Shown here: one piece after another, positions 16,526 to 24,393 of the stretch
Position numbering within the stretch: the stretch's first letter is position 1
Layout of the letters: every line of letters starts with the position of its first letter
DNA from: Cognataquiflexum aquatile
GTDB lineage: Bacteria > Bacteroidota > Bacteroidia > Cytophagales > Cyclobacteriaceae
Reading direction: 5' to 3'
Length of the DNA stretch: 64,000 nt
NCBI RefSeq assembly: GCF_003316845.1
Contig: NZ_QMIK01000001.1
Span: 372,001-436,000 of the forward strand
Made by a program: the position numbers and the translations under genes
Notes under the pieces: model-generated
Databases searched by the model: none
Told to the model about the DNA's origin: nothing
Seen by the model: only the letters and a program-made list of their open reading frames with translations

Positions 16526-19500
16526 TTAGGAAAGATCCTCATTTTGTTCCAAAGTATCAGCGACAATAAGAAGCGTAGTGATAAGCTGTTGGACTAGTGA
16601 ATGGAGTTCCTTTTGGGTTCCTTCGCCTAGGTCATATTTTTCCACTTTTCTCACCGTTTCTTTGAGAGAAATGATGCCCATCTGATCGATGCTTGGTTTG
16701 ATTTTATGGGCTGTTTTTTGAAGGATGTCGAGATTTCGGGAATCAAGTCCAGTCTGGAGAATGGTGCAATTTTCCCTTGAGAGGGTAATGAAGATTTTGA
16801 TCATTTTTTTCACAAATTCCTCATTGTCCCTGCTGAATTGTCTCAACATAGTCAAGTCATAGAGGGGAATTCTGTTTTCAATTTCTTCCGGGGAATTATC
16901 ATCCTGATTCCCATTTTTTCTTGGCAAGGGAGGTTTTGCCAAACTCAACACATGTTCAATTTTTCTGAAAAAGTCTTGTTCATCGTAAGGTTTGGTGATA
17001 AAATCGTTCATCCCTTTGCTAAGGTACAAGTCAATGTCATGTCTGAATGCGTTGGCGGTAAGCGCAATGATCGGAGTGATTACATGAAGCTTTTCCCTGA
17101 TGATGACTGTGGCCTCTACGCCATCCATCACCGGCATTTGGATATCCATCAGAATGATATCAAAAGAATCATTTTCTACAATCTCCACAGCTTTCTTCCC
17201 GTTTTCAGCCTCCACAGTTTCAAATCCCAAATAATCGAGACTTTGCATGGCAATGAATCTGTTCATTTCGTTGTCTTCCACCAACAAAGCCTTTAATCCT
17301 TTAAATTGATCTGCCGAGATTAGATGGCTTTTGTTTACCAAACTTTCAGGCTTTCCTATCGGAAGTGTAAAGGTAAAGCTACAGGTAGTTCCTGCGTCTT
17401 TTACACTTTTGACTTCCATCTTGCCTCCCATGAGTTGAATCAGGTCATGGGAAATGGCCATTCCAAGACCCGTTCCTTCATATTTTCGGTTGAAATCATT
17501 TTGCTCTTGGGAAAACTTGTCAAATATCTTGGAGATAAATTCTTCTGACATTCCGATTCCGCTGTCTTTGACTTCAAATTCCAGTTTTTGACGCTCCGGA
17601 TTTTCCTCTACCAATTCTACAGTAAGCTGAATACTTCCTTTTTGGGTAAATTTAATGGAATTGCCTATGAGGTTGATGAGAACCTGCCTTAGGCGGGTTT
17701 CATCGCCCAAAAGAACCGGTTTGATGTAAGGGCTTACATTGATTTTAAAATCCAGGTTTTTATCCCTGGCTTGGGAGTGCATGATGGAATGAATATTAAA
17801 TGCCAATGCCGAAGGGCTAAAAGGTTGCTCGACAATTTCCATATCGCCTGATTCGATTTTTGCAATATCGAGCACATTGTTGAGAATGGTCAGAAGGTGC
17901 TTGGCCGAACTTTCGGATTGTTTGACATAAAAATGTTGGTCATTGTTCAGTTTTTCCTTGCTTAACTGACGGATCATCCCAATGATGACATTCAAGGGAG
18001 TCCGGATTTCGTGGCTCATATTGGCCAAGAACAGTTCTTTCGCTTTGCCGGCTGATTCTGCAAAGTTTTTGGCCTTTGCCAATTCCTGTTCCAGTCTTTT
18101 TTGTTCTGAAATATCAAGATGGATTCCTATACTGCCGATCATTTGGCCTTTGTCATTGTAATTGGGTGCACCACTCACAAACCACCAATGGGGTTTTCCA
18201 TATTTATCCAGAATCTCAATTTCATAACTGTCAGAAATGGATTTTTTCCTTTGGTCATTCTTTTCTTCGATTTTTGGTCTATCCTCTTCTTTCAAAAACA
18301 AATCACCTGCTTTTTTGCCCTTCAGTTCCTCAAGTTTATATCCGGACATTTCGCAAAAACCTTGGTTGGCGTAAAGGATAGAATCATCCATATCCACCTC
18401 CAATAATCCAAGATTCATATTTGAAATGATATTTCGGAACTTTTCTTCCTGAAGCCTGAGTTGGTATTCCCATTTTTGACGGTTTCTGATATTGATCAAC
18501 ATTTGACCAAAAAGAAAGAGCAACCGCTTTTCTTTATCGCTATAGTTATGGTAGTCATTGACAGAATCAAATCCAACAAAACCAACGAGTTCATTTCCAT
18601 CCAGCATTGGGATAGAAATAAGACTTTTAATACCCTGCGGTTCCAGGATAGATCTCAATCCACCCTTACCATCATCTTCCAATTTCTGGACGTCAGGGAC
18701 GTAAAATGCTTCGTTTTTTTGGTGGCGCTCGACCCAATAAGGAATAAATTCCAGTGGGGTTTCACTGAGATTTTCTATTTCAGGACTGATTCCTTTATTG
18801 CACCACTCATAGGTGTTGGTAGTGACTCCTTTTACAAAATCGTAATCAAAAATATAGGCCCTATCTGCCGAGACAAATAGACCCATCTTTTCAAGTGAGC
18901 GGTTGATGGTGTTTTCTACATCCTTGGTATCAAGGTTGATATACGTAGAGGCAATGTCAATAAGCGTCTCCTGAAGCCTCAATTCTTGCTCAATGGTCTC
19001 TTGGGCCTGGTATTGGCTAGAACGGTCTACCACCACCCCGTCCAATCTGACAGGATGATTTTTTCCTTCGTAGATCAGCTTTCCTCTATTATGGATATAT
19101 TTAACTTTGCCCGTAGGGGTAATTATCCTGTATTCTGCCTTGTAGATTCCTTTCTCCTGCAATTCCTGAACCATCCAAGGCACTACATCTTTGTCATCGG
19201 GATGGATCAGTTTTTTCCACAAAGAACTATCCTTTATCCATTCGTCTAGAGGGATTTCATACAAATACTCCGCAGAGGGCGAAATAAACAATGATTGGAA
19301 ATCAGGAAAACTTACTGACCAGACTACGTCAGTCATTTCATTTAAAATGCTTTGGAGCCGGGATTTGGTTTCTAACAACTCGGTATTTGAATTTTTTATT
19401 TCAAAAGATTGCTTGTCAATTTTGCTGATCAACTCTTTCAATTCCCTTTCGGTGATTTCAGCTTGTTTGGCTTTGTGCAGGAAGTCAAATGTTGGGTCGT

Positions 19501-19873
19501 GTGGGGCAAAATCAGAATAGGTGATTTTGAAAGGTTTCAGTTGTTCGATATCCATTACCCAAAGGCTGATGAGAAAAACCAATGACGATTCATCCAAAGT
19601 CAATCGGTAATCACCTCTAAAAATCAGCCCGGTATGAATGTGTTTCAAAAAAAGTATATCATTATTCAAGCTTCTAATTGTATGGAAGCTCACCGTTTCG
19701 ATATAAGGCCTTTGAATAATAAAATGGGATAAAAATGAGGTAGAGATAATTTCACCTGTAACTTTTGATAAACTTTTTCCTGATTTGATCACCATTAAAG
19801 ACTTATCCACAGCAACAGAGAAAGGGAAAGTCTCCATAAAAAAATTCAATTCATCTGACGGAGTTATTCCCAT
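16526..19873 (-). CDS. HNOBA-PAS-GAF-PAS hybrid histidine kinase with REC and HPt
   Basis: A 1115-residue soluble phosphorelay kinase. Residues 1-125 resemble the HNOBA (haem-NO-binding-associated) domain found beside H-NOX in guanylate cyclases; a coiled coil follows (LKELISKIDKQSFEIKNSN). Then PAS (about 170-285), GAF (300-455), PAS (465-590), HisKA with the phosphorylatable His in MSHEIRTP near 620, HATPase with N-box LINLIGNSIKF near 737, REC with Asp in IILMDIQMPVMDG near 907, and an HPt domain with His in KTAHKIKP near 1055. No membrane segment is visible. It overlaps the H-NOX gene by 10 bp, so the two are coupled and the H-NOX protein is its likely sensor. Probable outputs: the NtrC-type regulator and/or the CheY-like protein. 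Confidence 0.9.
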   Translation of the reverse strand: MGITPSDELNFFMETFPFSVAVDKSLMVIKSGKSLSKVTGEIISTSFLSHFIIQRPYIETVSFHTIRSLNNDILFLKHIHTGLIFRGDYRLTLDESSLVFLISLWVMDIEQLKPFKITYSDFAPHDPTFDFLHKAKQAEITERELKELISKIDKQSFEIKNSNTELLETKSRLQSILNEMTDVVWSVSFPDFQSLFISPSAEYLYEIPLDEWIKDSSLWKKLIHPDDKDVVPWMVQELQEKGIYKAEYRIITPTGKVKYIHNRGKLIYEGKNHPVRLDGVVVDRSSQYQAQETIEQELRLQETLIDIASTYINLDTKDVENTINRSLEKMGLFVSADRAYIFDYDFVKGVTTNTYEWCNKGISPEIENLSETPLEFIPYWVERHQKNEAFYVPDVQKLEDDGKGGLRSILEPQGIKSLISIPMLDGNELVGFVGFDSVNDYHNYSDKEKRLLFLFGQMLINIRNRQKWEYQLRLQEEKFRNIISNMNLGLLEVDMDDSILYANQGFCEMSGYKLEELKGKKAGDLFLKEEDRPKIEEKNDQRKKSISDSYEIEILDKYGKPHWWFVSGAPNYNDKGQMIGSIGIHLDISEQKRLEQELAKAKNFAESAGKAKELFLANMSHEIRTPLNVIIGMIRQLSKEKLNNDQHFYVKQSESSAKHLLTILNNVLDIAKIESGDMEIVEQPFSPSALAFNIHSIMHSQARDKNLDFKINVSPYIKPVLLGDETRLRQVLINLIGNSIKFTQKGSIQLTVELVEENPERQKLEFEVKDSGIGMSEEFISKIFDKFSQEQNDFNRKYEGTGLGMAISHDLIQLMGGKMEVKSVKDAGTTCSFTFTLPIGKPESLVNKSHLISADQFKGLKALLVEDNEMNRFIAMQSLDYLGFETVEAENGKKAVEIVENDSFDIILMDIQMPVMDGVEATVIIREKLHVITPIIALTANAFRHDIDLYLSKGMNDFITKPYDEQDFFRKIEHVLSLAKPPLPRKNGNQDDNSPEEIENRIPLYDLTMLRQFSRDNEEFVKKMIKIFITLSRENCTILQTGLDSRNLDILQKTAHKIKPSIDQMGIISLKETVRKVEKYDLGEGTQKELHSLVQQLITTLLIVADTLEQNEDLS

Positions 19874-20409
19874 GATACCTTAATGATTTCGTGTGTGTTT
19901 TCTCCAGGAACCGAACCGACATGTTTGGTGGTGACTTCTGTAGAAAAGAATTTTCCCAGACCGGAAATCAATCCGTAAACAAAGTCTGTGAGCCCTTTTC
20001 TTTTGGAGAAATAATGCAAATGAACCGATTTTTCCTCTACATGTGAAACTTGGAATTCCGGAGGGGTCAATTTGGGATACACCATCATTACCCTGTTGTG
20101 AAAAGCAGGTAGGTTAAGAAGAAAGGATTTAAAATTCTCCCCGCCACTTTCCAATAAATAACCATAGTGGTTTTTGCCGGTATGCAATATCCACCATTCA
20201 CCAAAGGATTTCAATACTTCTGATAAAGGGATATCTAAATTATCGGAGATAGTTTGTGCCAAAACAAAGGTAACATCGTCATCATAGCTCTCATTGCTGA
20301 TAAAGTATTCAATATCTATTTTGCTTTGGGTTTTGATCTCCTCCCATTTTTTTGCTCCAAAGTTTTGAACTACCAGCTCTTCGATAGATTTATTTACGAT
20401 TCCGTACAT
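19864..20409 (-). CDS. H-NOX haem-based NO/O2 sensor
   Basis: A 181-residue H-NOX (HNOB) protein, cytoplasmic, binding haem and sensing nitric oxide or oxygen. Key residues are present: the proximal haem ligand His104 (LPAFHNRV), the haem-propionate motif Y-x-S-x-R at Tyr133-Ser135-Arg137 (HYFSKR), and the Pro-rich segment YPKLTPPEF at 111. Length matches stand-alone H-NOX proteins (about 180). Whether a distal Tyr permits O2 binding cannot be judged reliably from sequence alone. It lies between the sigma-54 regulator (6-bp gap) and the HNOBA kinase (10-bp overlap). In known systems NO-bound H-NOX inhibits an associated kinase and alters biofilm formation; here the same logic is inferred. Confidence 0.9.
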   Translation of the reverse strand: MYGIVNKSIEELVVQNFGAKKWEEIKTQSKIDIEYFISNESYDDDVTFVLAQTISDNLDIPLSEVLKSFGEWWILHTGKNHYGYLLESGGENFKSFLLNLPAFHNRVMMVYPKLTPPEFQVSHVEEKSVHLHYFSKRKGLTDFVYGLISGLGKFFSTEVTTKHVGSVPGENTHEIIKVSWE

Positions 20410-20415
20410 AAATGA

Positions 20416-21774
20416 TTAATTTAATTTGATTTCCCCATTTTTCAACATGTTGTAGATTTTGGATTTGCCAATGTCCAATTTGTCAGCCACTAGGACAACA
20501 TTGTCTTCATACTTTTTTAGAAAATGTGCAATAATTTCCACTTCGAAGGCTTTTAGCGTCTTTTCTTCAGAGGAATAGGCTTTGTTTTCCCCTATTTCAT
20601 AAAAGGTCAGGTCTTCTGCTTTGATCTCCGGAATATCTGCCATGACACATGCGAGGTCCATGACAGCCTTGAGTTCCCTGACATTGCCGGGCCATGCATA
20701 TTTTCTCAATTTGGATTTGGCAGCATCGCTTAGCTGCAATGCTTTGATCTTGTTGGCTTTTGCAAATTCTTCGATAAAATGCTTTGCCAAAATGATCACA
20801 TCGTTGTCTCTATTTCGAAGCGGAGGCAGTTCGATCGGAAGTCCCACTATTCTGAAAAACAAATCTTCCCGAAAACGGCCCTGTTTCACCTCCTCAGCCA
20901 GATTTTTATGGGTTGCAGTGATCAGCCGAATATCTACTTTTATGGGTTTATTCCCCCCCACCCGCACGATTTCACGCTCTTGGATGACTCTTAGAAGTTT
21001 GCTTTGGAGCGAAATGTCCAGTTCTCCGATTTCATCAAGGAAAAGTGTTCCTCCCTGTGCCTCTTCAAACTTTCCGGTTTTGATTCCTGAAGCTCCGGTA
21101 AATGCCCCTTTTTCATGGCCAAAGAGTTCGCTTTCGGCTAATTCTTTTGGAATAGCTCCCATATTGACAGCCACAAATGGTTTCTTTTTTCTTTCACTGT
21201 TGAAATGAATCGCCTTGGCATATACTTCTTTTCCCGTTCCAGTCTCACCGGTAAGGGACACATTGATATTGGTGTTTACAGCTTTTTGGAGGAGATTGAA
21301 GGTTCTCTTTATAGCATCGCTCTGGCCAATAATGGTGTTTTCGAAGCTGAATTTCTGTCCGAGTTGCTCTTTCAGTACTTCCACTTCCTGCCGTAGGTGG
21401 ATGTTTTCACGGATATGAAGGATCGACTTCCAAAGTTGTTCCTTGGTATGGTCATCTTTGATGATGTAATCCTTGGCCCCTGCCTTTAAGAGTTCCACCG
21501 CCACGCTGATTTCCTCTTGGGCACTGATGACGATAACCGGTACCTGTTTGTTTCGGGCATGAATCTCCCTGAGAAGTTTATCACCTTTCATGTCCGGCAG
21601 ACCAAAGTCCATGCAGATCAAATCGGGCTTTCGAAAAAGATTATTGAGAAGGTCTTTGGCACTGGTAAAAATCTCCAAAGAGTAATCAGGATTCATGCTA
21701 AGGTGATGCTGGAGAATCTGCCCATACCAAGGGTCATCTTCGACAATATTTATTTTGAATTGGGAACTACTCAT
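20416..21774 (-). CDS. NtrC-family sigma-54-dependent response regulator
   Basis: A 452-residue transcription activator. Receiver domain at 1-120 with phospho-acceptor Asp near 55 (LICMDFGLPDMKG); AAA+ domain with Walker A GETGTGKE near 178, the sigma-54-contacting loop GAFTGA near 223, and Walker B-type GGTLFLDEIGELD; C-terminal Fis-type helix-turn-helix (VLVADKLDIGKSKIYNML). The ATG at 21774 was preferred to a TTG four codons upstream. Intact GAFTGA implies it activates sigma-54 promoters, and Fis-type HTHs commonly bind 6-N5-6 palindromes, exactly the repeated element upstream of three nearby units. First gene of the sensor operon (regulator, H-NOX, kinase). Confidence 0.92.
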   Translation of the reverse strand: MSSSQFKINIVEDDPWYGQILQHHLSMNPDYSLEIFTSAKDLLNNLFRKPDLICMDFGLPDMKGDKLLREIHARNKQVPVIVISAQEEISVAVELLKAGAKDYIIKDDHTKEQLWKSILHIRENIHLRQEVEVLKEQLGQKFSFENTIIGQSDAIKRTFNLLQKAVNTNINVSLTGETGTGKEVYAKAIHFNSERKKKPFVAVNMGAIPKELAESELFGHEKGAFTGASGIKTGKFEEAQGGTLFLDEIGELDISLQSKLLRVIQEREIVRVGGNKPIKVDIRLITATHKNLAEEVKQGRFREDLFFRIVGLPIELPPLRNRDNDVIILAKHFIEEFAKANKIKALQLSDAAKSKLRKYAWPGNVRELKAVMDLACVMADIPEIKAEDLTFYEIGENKAYSSEEKTLKAFEVEIIAHFLKKYEDNVVLVADKLDIGKSKIYNMLKNGEIKLN

Positions 21775-22159
21775 CTTAGGATTCAATCATTTCTCTTACA
21801 AATAAATACAATATTCAAAATTATAATTTAAATATCCTTGCATAAGGTTTCCAAGAATCATGTTTGCACGTTTTCGATTAAAATTTCCATACTCGTGATT
21901 TTCATTTCATTTTAGATTACCATTCTCTAGGCATGGACGGAAAAAAAAATCGATGTTTAATTTGGCTATTTCCGTAAAAAGCTGAATTTCTTTTAAATTT
22001 TTTAATTCTGTAATTCTTTCCAATATATCACTGAAGGTCAGTATCTTAGTTTGTTGTATTTCAAAAAATTTGATTTACGCAAAATTTTCAAACCAAGATC
22101 CATTCGGAACAAGGATTACACTTTTCAATAAAGTTTTTAAACCCAATAAAACACTAATT
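21775..22159. other. Divergent intergenic region, no gene seen
   Basis: AT-rich 385-bp spacer between the sensor operon (minus) and the lysozyme-like gene (plus). It should hold both promoters. A TTGGAAACC-N-TATGCA sequence near 21839 resembles a -24/-12 element but with 9 instead of 10 bases between GG and GC. No complete copy of the 17-bp palindrome is present, only scattered TTTCC half sites, so the sensor operon is not obviously autoregulated. Confidence 0.5.
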
Positions 22160-23074
22160 ATGGACCCATTTCAAAAGAGAATTCAGAATCTTCAAAAAAC
22201 CCTCGGCACCGCGGAAACAGGTGTTTTTGATTTGGTCACTACCAATTCAATTTTGAAAAGCCTTGGCATCCAAGTGCCCCAAACAGCTGATTTTACGGAA
22301 AGAAAAAAATCTGTCCAAAGGTTTTTGGGATTTAAGGGAAATGATGTCGACGGGATTGTCGGTACCAACACCCTTTCACGATTGGAAATGCTTTACAGCC
22401 AAACTCTCCCTCCTATCCCTTCGGGTGCGAGTTTGATTGCCTCCAAGAAGTCATTGGATGTCATCGTGGAATTTGAGGTTTCCTCCAAAGCCATTTATGA
22501 GAGGAAGTACAAAAGCCCGATTCTGCCGGGAGAAAGCAGCGGCATAACCATCGGGATCGGCTATGATTTGGGTCATGTAAGTGCAACAACATTCACAAAC
22601 GATTGGAAAAATGTACTAAACAATTCCGATTTCAGTATTCTTTTAGGCACTGTGGGAAAAACAAAACTCAATGCCCAGAACGCTTTGACAGATCAAGTAA
22701 AAAGAGTTACCATTGATTGGAATACCGCAATTGAGGTTTTTTATACCAAATCCATGCCTGTTTGGGCTAAGAATACAAGAAAAACCTATCCGGGATTAGA
22801 AAAACTTCCACCTGATGCCCAAGGAGCGATCATTTCTCTAGTTTATAATAGAGGCTTTAGTTTGGGTCCGGAAGACCGTAGATTGGAGATGAGAAATCTA
22901 GTTTCATTAATATCTTTTGGAAACCTGAAATCCATCGCCTCAGAAATCAGAAAAATGAAAAGATTGTGGGCAATCACAGAAAGCCGTGGAATTCATTTAA
23001 GGAGGGACAAGGAGGCCGATTTGATTGAAAATGCCACGTTTGTTATCAAGCCGGAAGATTGTGTTTTTATTTAG
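22160..23074 (+). CDS. Lysozyme-like (GH24/pesticin-type) protein with peptidoglycan-binding-like N-terminus
   Basis: A 304-residue protein. The N-terminal 90 residues look like two peptidoglycan-binding-type repeats (IQNLQKTLGTAETGVFDLVT and VQRFLGFKGNDVDGIVGTNT). From residue about 105 a muramidase-like region follows, with a Glu-containing helix (VIVEFEVSSKAIYE) and SSGITIGIGYDLGH, which parallels the YYTIGIG hairpin of T4 lysozyme and pesticin; AIISLVYNRGF is typical of this fold. There is no signal peptide or membrane segment, so either it acts after lysis or it is exported by an unidentified route. The ATG at 22160 was chosen over an upstream TTG. It is monocistronic; the neighbours give no functional hint. 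Confidence 0.65.
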   Translation: MDPFQKRIQNLQKTLGTAETGVFDLVTTNSILKSLGIQVPQTADFTERKKSVQRFLGFKGNDVDGIVGTNTLSRLEMLYSQTLPPIPSGASLIASKKSLDVIVEFEVSSKAIYERKYKSPILPGESSGITIGIGYDLGHVSATTFTNDWKNVLNNSDFSILLGTVGKTKLNAQNALTDQVKRVTIDWNTAIEVFYTKSMPVWAKNTRKTYPGLEKLPPDAQGAIISLVYNRGFSLGPEDRRLEMRNLVSLISFGNLKSIASEIRKMKRLWAITESRGIHLRRDKEADLIENATFVIKPEDCVFI

Positions 23075-23105
23075 GAGGATAGTCGATTGACGATAGTGAA
23101 TAGAC

Positions 23106-23161
23106 GATTATCCGCGGTTTAAATGTTTAATTTTGAGCTGGTAGCAAAGTAGCGGATAATC
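23106..23161. repeat. Imperfectly spaced inverted repeat GATTATCCGC...GCGGATAATC
   Basis: Two perfect 10-bp arms separated by 36 bp between the convergent lysozyme-like and FG-GAP genes. There is no T tract after either arm, so a canonical terminator is doubtful. Confidence 0.4.
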
Positions 23162-23169
23162 ATATTAAA

Positions 23170-24387
23170 CTATTTCCTTTTTTGAAAGAATACAAAAACC
23201 CCTTTTTTATTGGACACGATGATGTCTTTGAGGCCATCTCCGCTGATGTCTTCTGCCAACACATGCACACCCACACCTGAATTGTCATCGACTTGGTGGG
23301 GAATCCAGGTTGGCTTGGAACCCGGTACAAATTCATACCAATACAAATAGGGAGTTTCAAACTCCCCAGGATCGGATCCCATATGGGCAAAATACCTTTT
23401 GCCGGTCACAAAATCAGGCAATCCGTTGGAATTGATGTCTGTAAATGCCACTCCATGTGTCTGTGTATAGGTATCATCAATTAGGCGTGTGGTCCAAGTT
23501 GGTTTGCCTTCTTTGTCTTTTCCCTGCTCGTGCCACCAAATCCCCAAAGCATGTGCCGAGGAAGACAAGACATCCGTCATTCCATCTCCATTGAAGTCGT
23601 AGGCATACATTTGGGCAGCTGCCTCTCCCAAATTAGAAGGGTGGAACTTCCAATCGGGAGTCCTCGGATCTAGGGGTGCTTCCCACCATCCTTCTTTGAT
23701 GATCACATCATTTCTTCCGTCCTTATTCATGTCACCAAATCCCAATCCATGTGAAAAAGGTGCGGAACCTTGGCTTTCCTTTTGGCTGATGGGATATTCC
23801 CTCCACTCCGTGACTCCTGCCATGGTTTGTGGTTTAAGCCAAATCATCTGTCCTGTGGCAGAGTTTCCACCTAAGATTTCCAATTCTCCATCTCCATCTA
23901 CGTCATAAAATCCTGCAGATTCATTGCCCAAAGTGGGATGGATGACATGCCGCTTCCAATGTCCTGTTTGGTTTTTGGGATTTTCAAACCAAAATACTTC
24001 CTTTCCGGGAAATCCGATCCTGACAAAATCGACCCAACCGTCTTTGTTGACATCCATGCCGTGGCAAATGAAGGCATTGCTATAGCCTTTGTCATATTCA
24101 AATTTTTGGGGTTGGGTGATTTCGTGTCTCTTCCAATCCGGCGCTTCAAACCAATAGGCGCCTGCCATTACATCCACCTTTCCATCTTGGTTGACGTCCC
24201 CTACTCCCACGCCCTCAGCCAAAAATTCTGAGGTCAAGATCTGTTTTTGGAAGGAGATTTTGTTTTCACCCTGTGTTTTGGTTTGGGCAAATCCGGCCTG
24301 GACACATCCCAAAAGAAGTAAACACACTATCAAGGTTGAAAGGGTTGACCTGAGGTTTGGGGCAAAGAATTTATAGATAGGTTTCAT
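23170..24387 (-). CDS. Secreted FG-GAP/VCBS repeat protein
   Basis: A 405-residue exported protein with a signal peptide ending near residue 34 (GCVQAGFAQ). Seven or so FG-GAP-type units with D-x-N-x-D-G loops follow: GDVNQDGKVDVMAG, MDVNKDGWVDFVR, YDVDGDGELEILGG, GDMNKDGRNDVII, YDFNGDGMTDVLS, TDINSNGLPDFVTG and EDISGDGLKDIIVS, consistent with a calcium-binding beta-propeller. It ends without a T9SS tail. It is 6 bp downstream of the PVC-type cytochrome gene and so in the same operon; this pairing suggests periplasmic carbohydrate or polyol oxidation, with this protein as a binding partner. No catalytic motif is recognisable. Confidence 0.8.
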   Translation of the reverse strand: MKPIYKFFAPNLRSTLSTLIVCLLLLGCVQAGFAQTKTQGENKISFQKQILTSEFLAEGVGVGDVNQDGKVDVMAGAYWFEAPDWKRHEITQPQKFEYDKGYSNAFICHGMDVNKDGWVDFVRIGFPGKEVFWFENPKNQTGHWKRHVIHPTLGNESAGFYDVDGDGELEILGGNSATGQMIWLKPQTMAGVTEWREYPISQKESQGSAPFSHGLGFGDMNKDGRNDVIIKEGWWEAPLDPRTPDWKFHPSNLGEAAAQMYAYDFNGDGMTDVLSSSAHALGIWWHEQGKDKEGKPTWTTRLIDDTYTQTHGVAFTDINSNGLPDFVTGKRYFAHMGSDPGEFETPYLYWYEFVPGSKPTWIPHQVDDNSGVGVHVLAEDISGDGLKDIIVSNKKGVFVFFQKRK

Positions 24388-24393
24388 GGTTTC

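Noticed and set aside
21839-21854. -24/-12-like sequence TTGGAAACCTTATGCA upstream of the NtrC-type regulator
   Set aside because: GG and GC are separated by 9 bp instead of 10 and there is no palindrome upstream, so it was not called a sigma-54 promoter.
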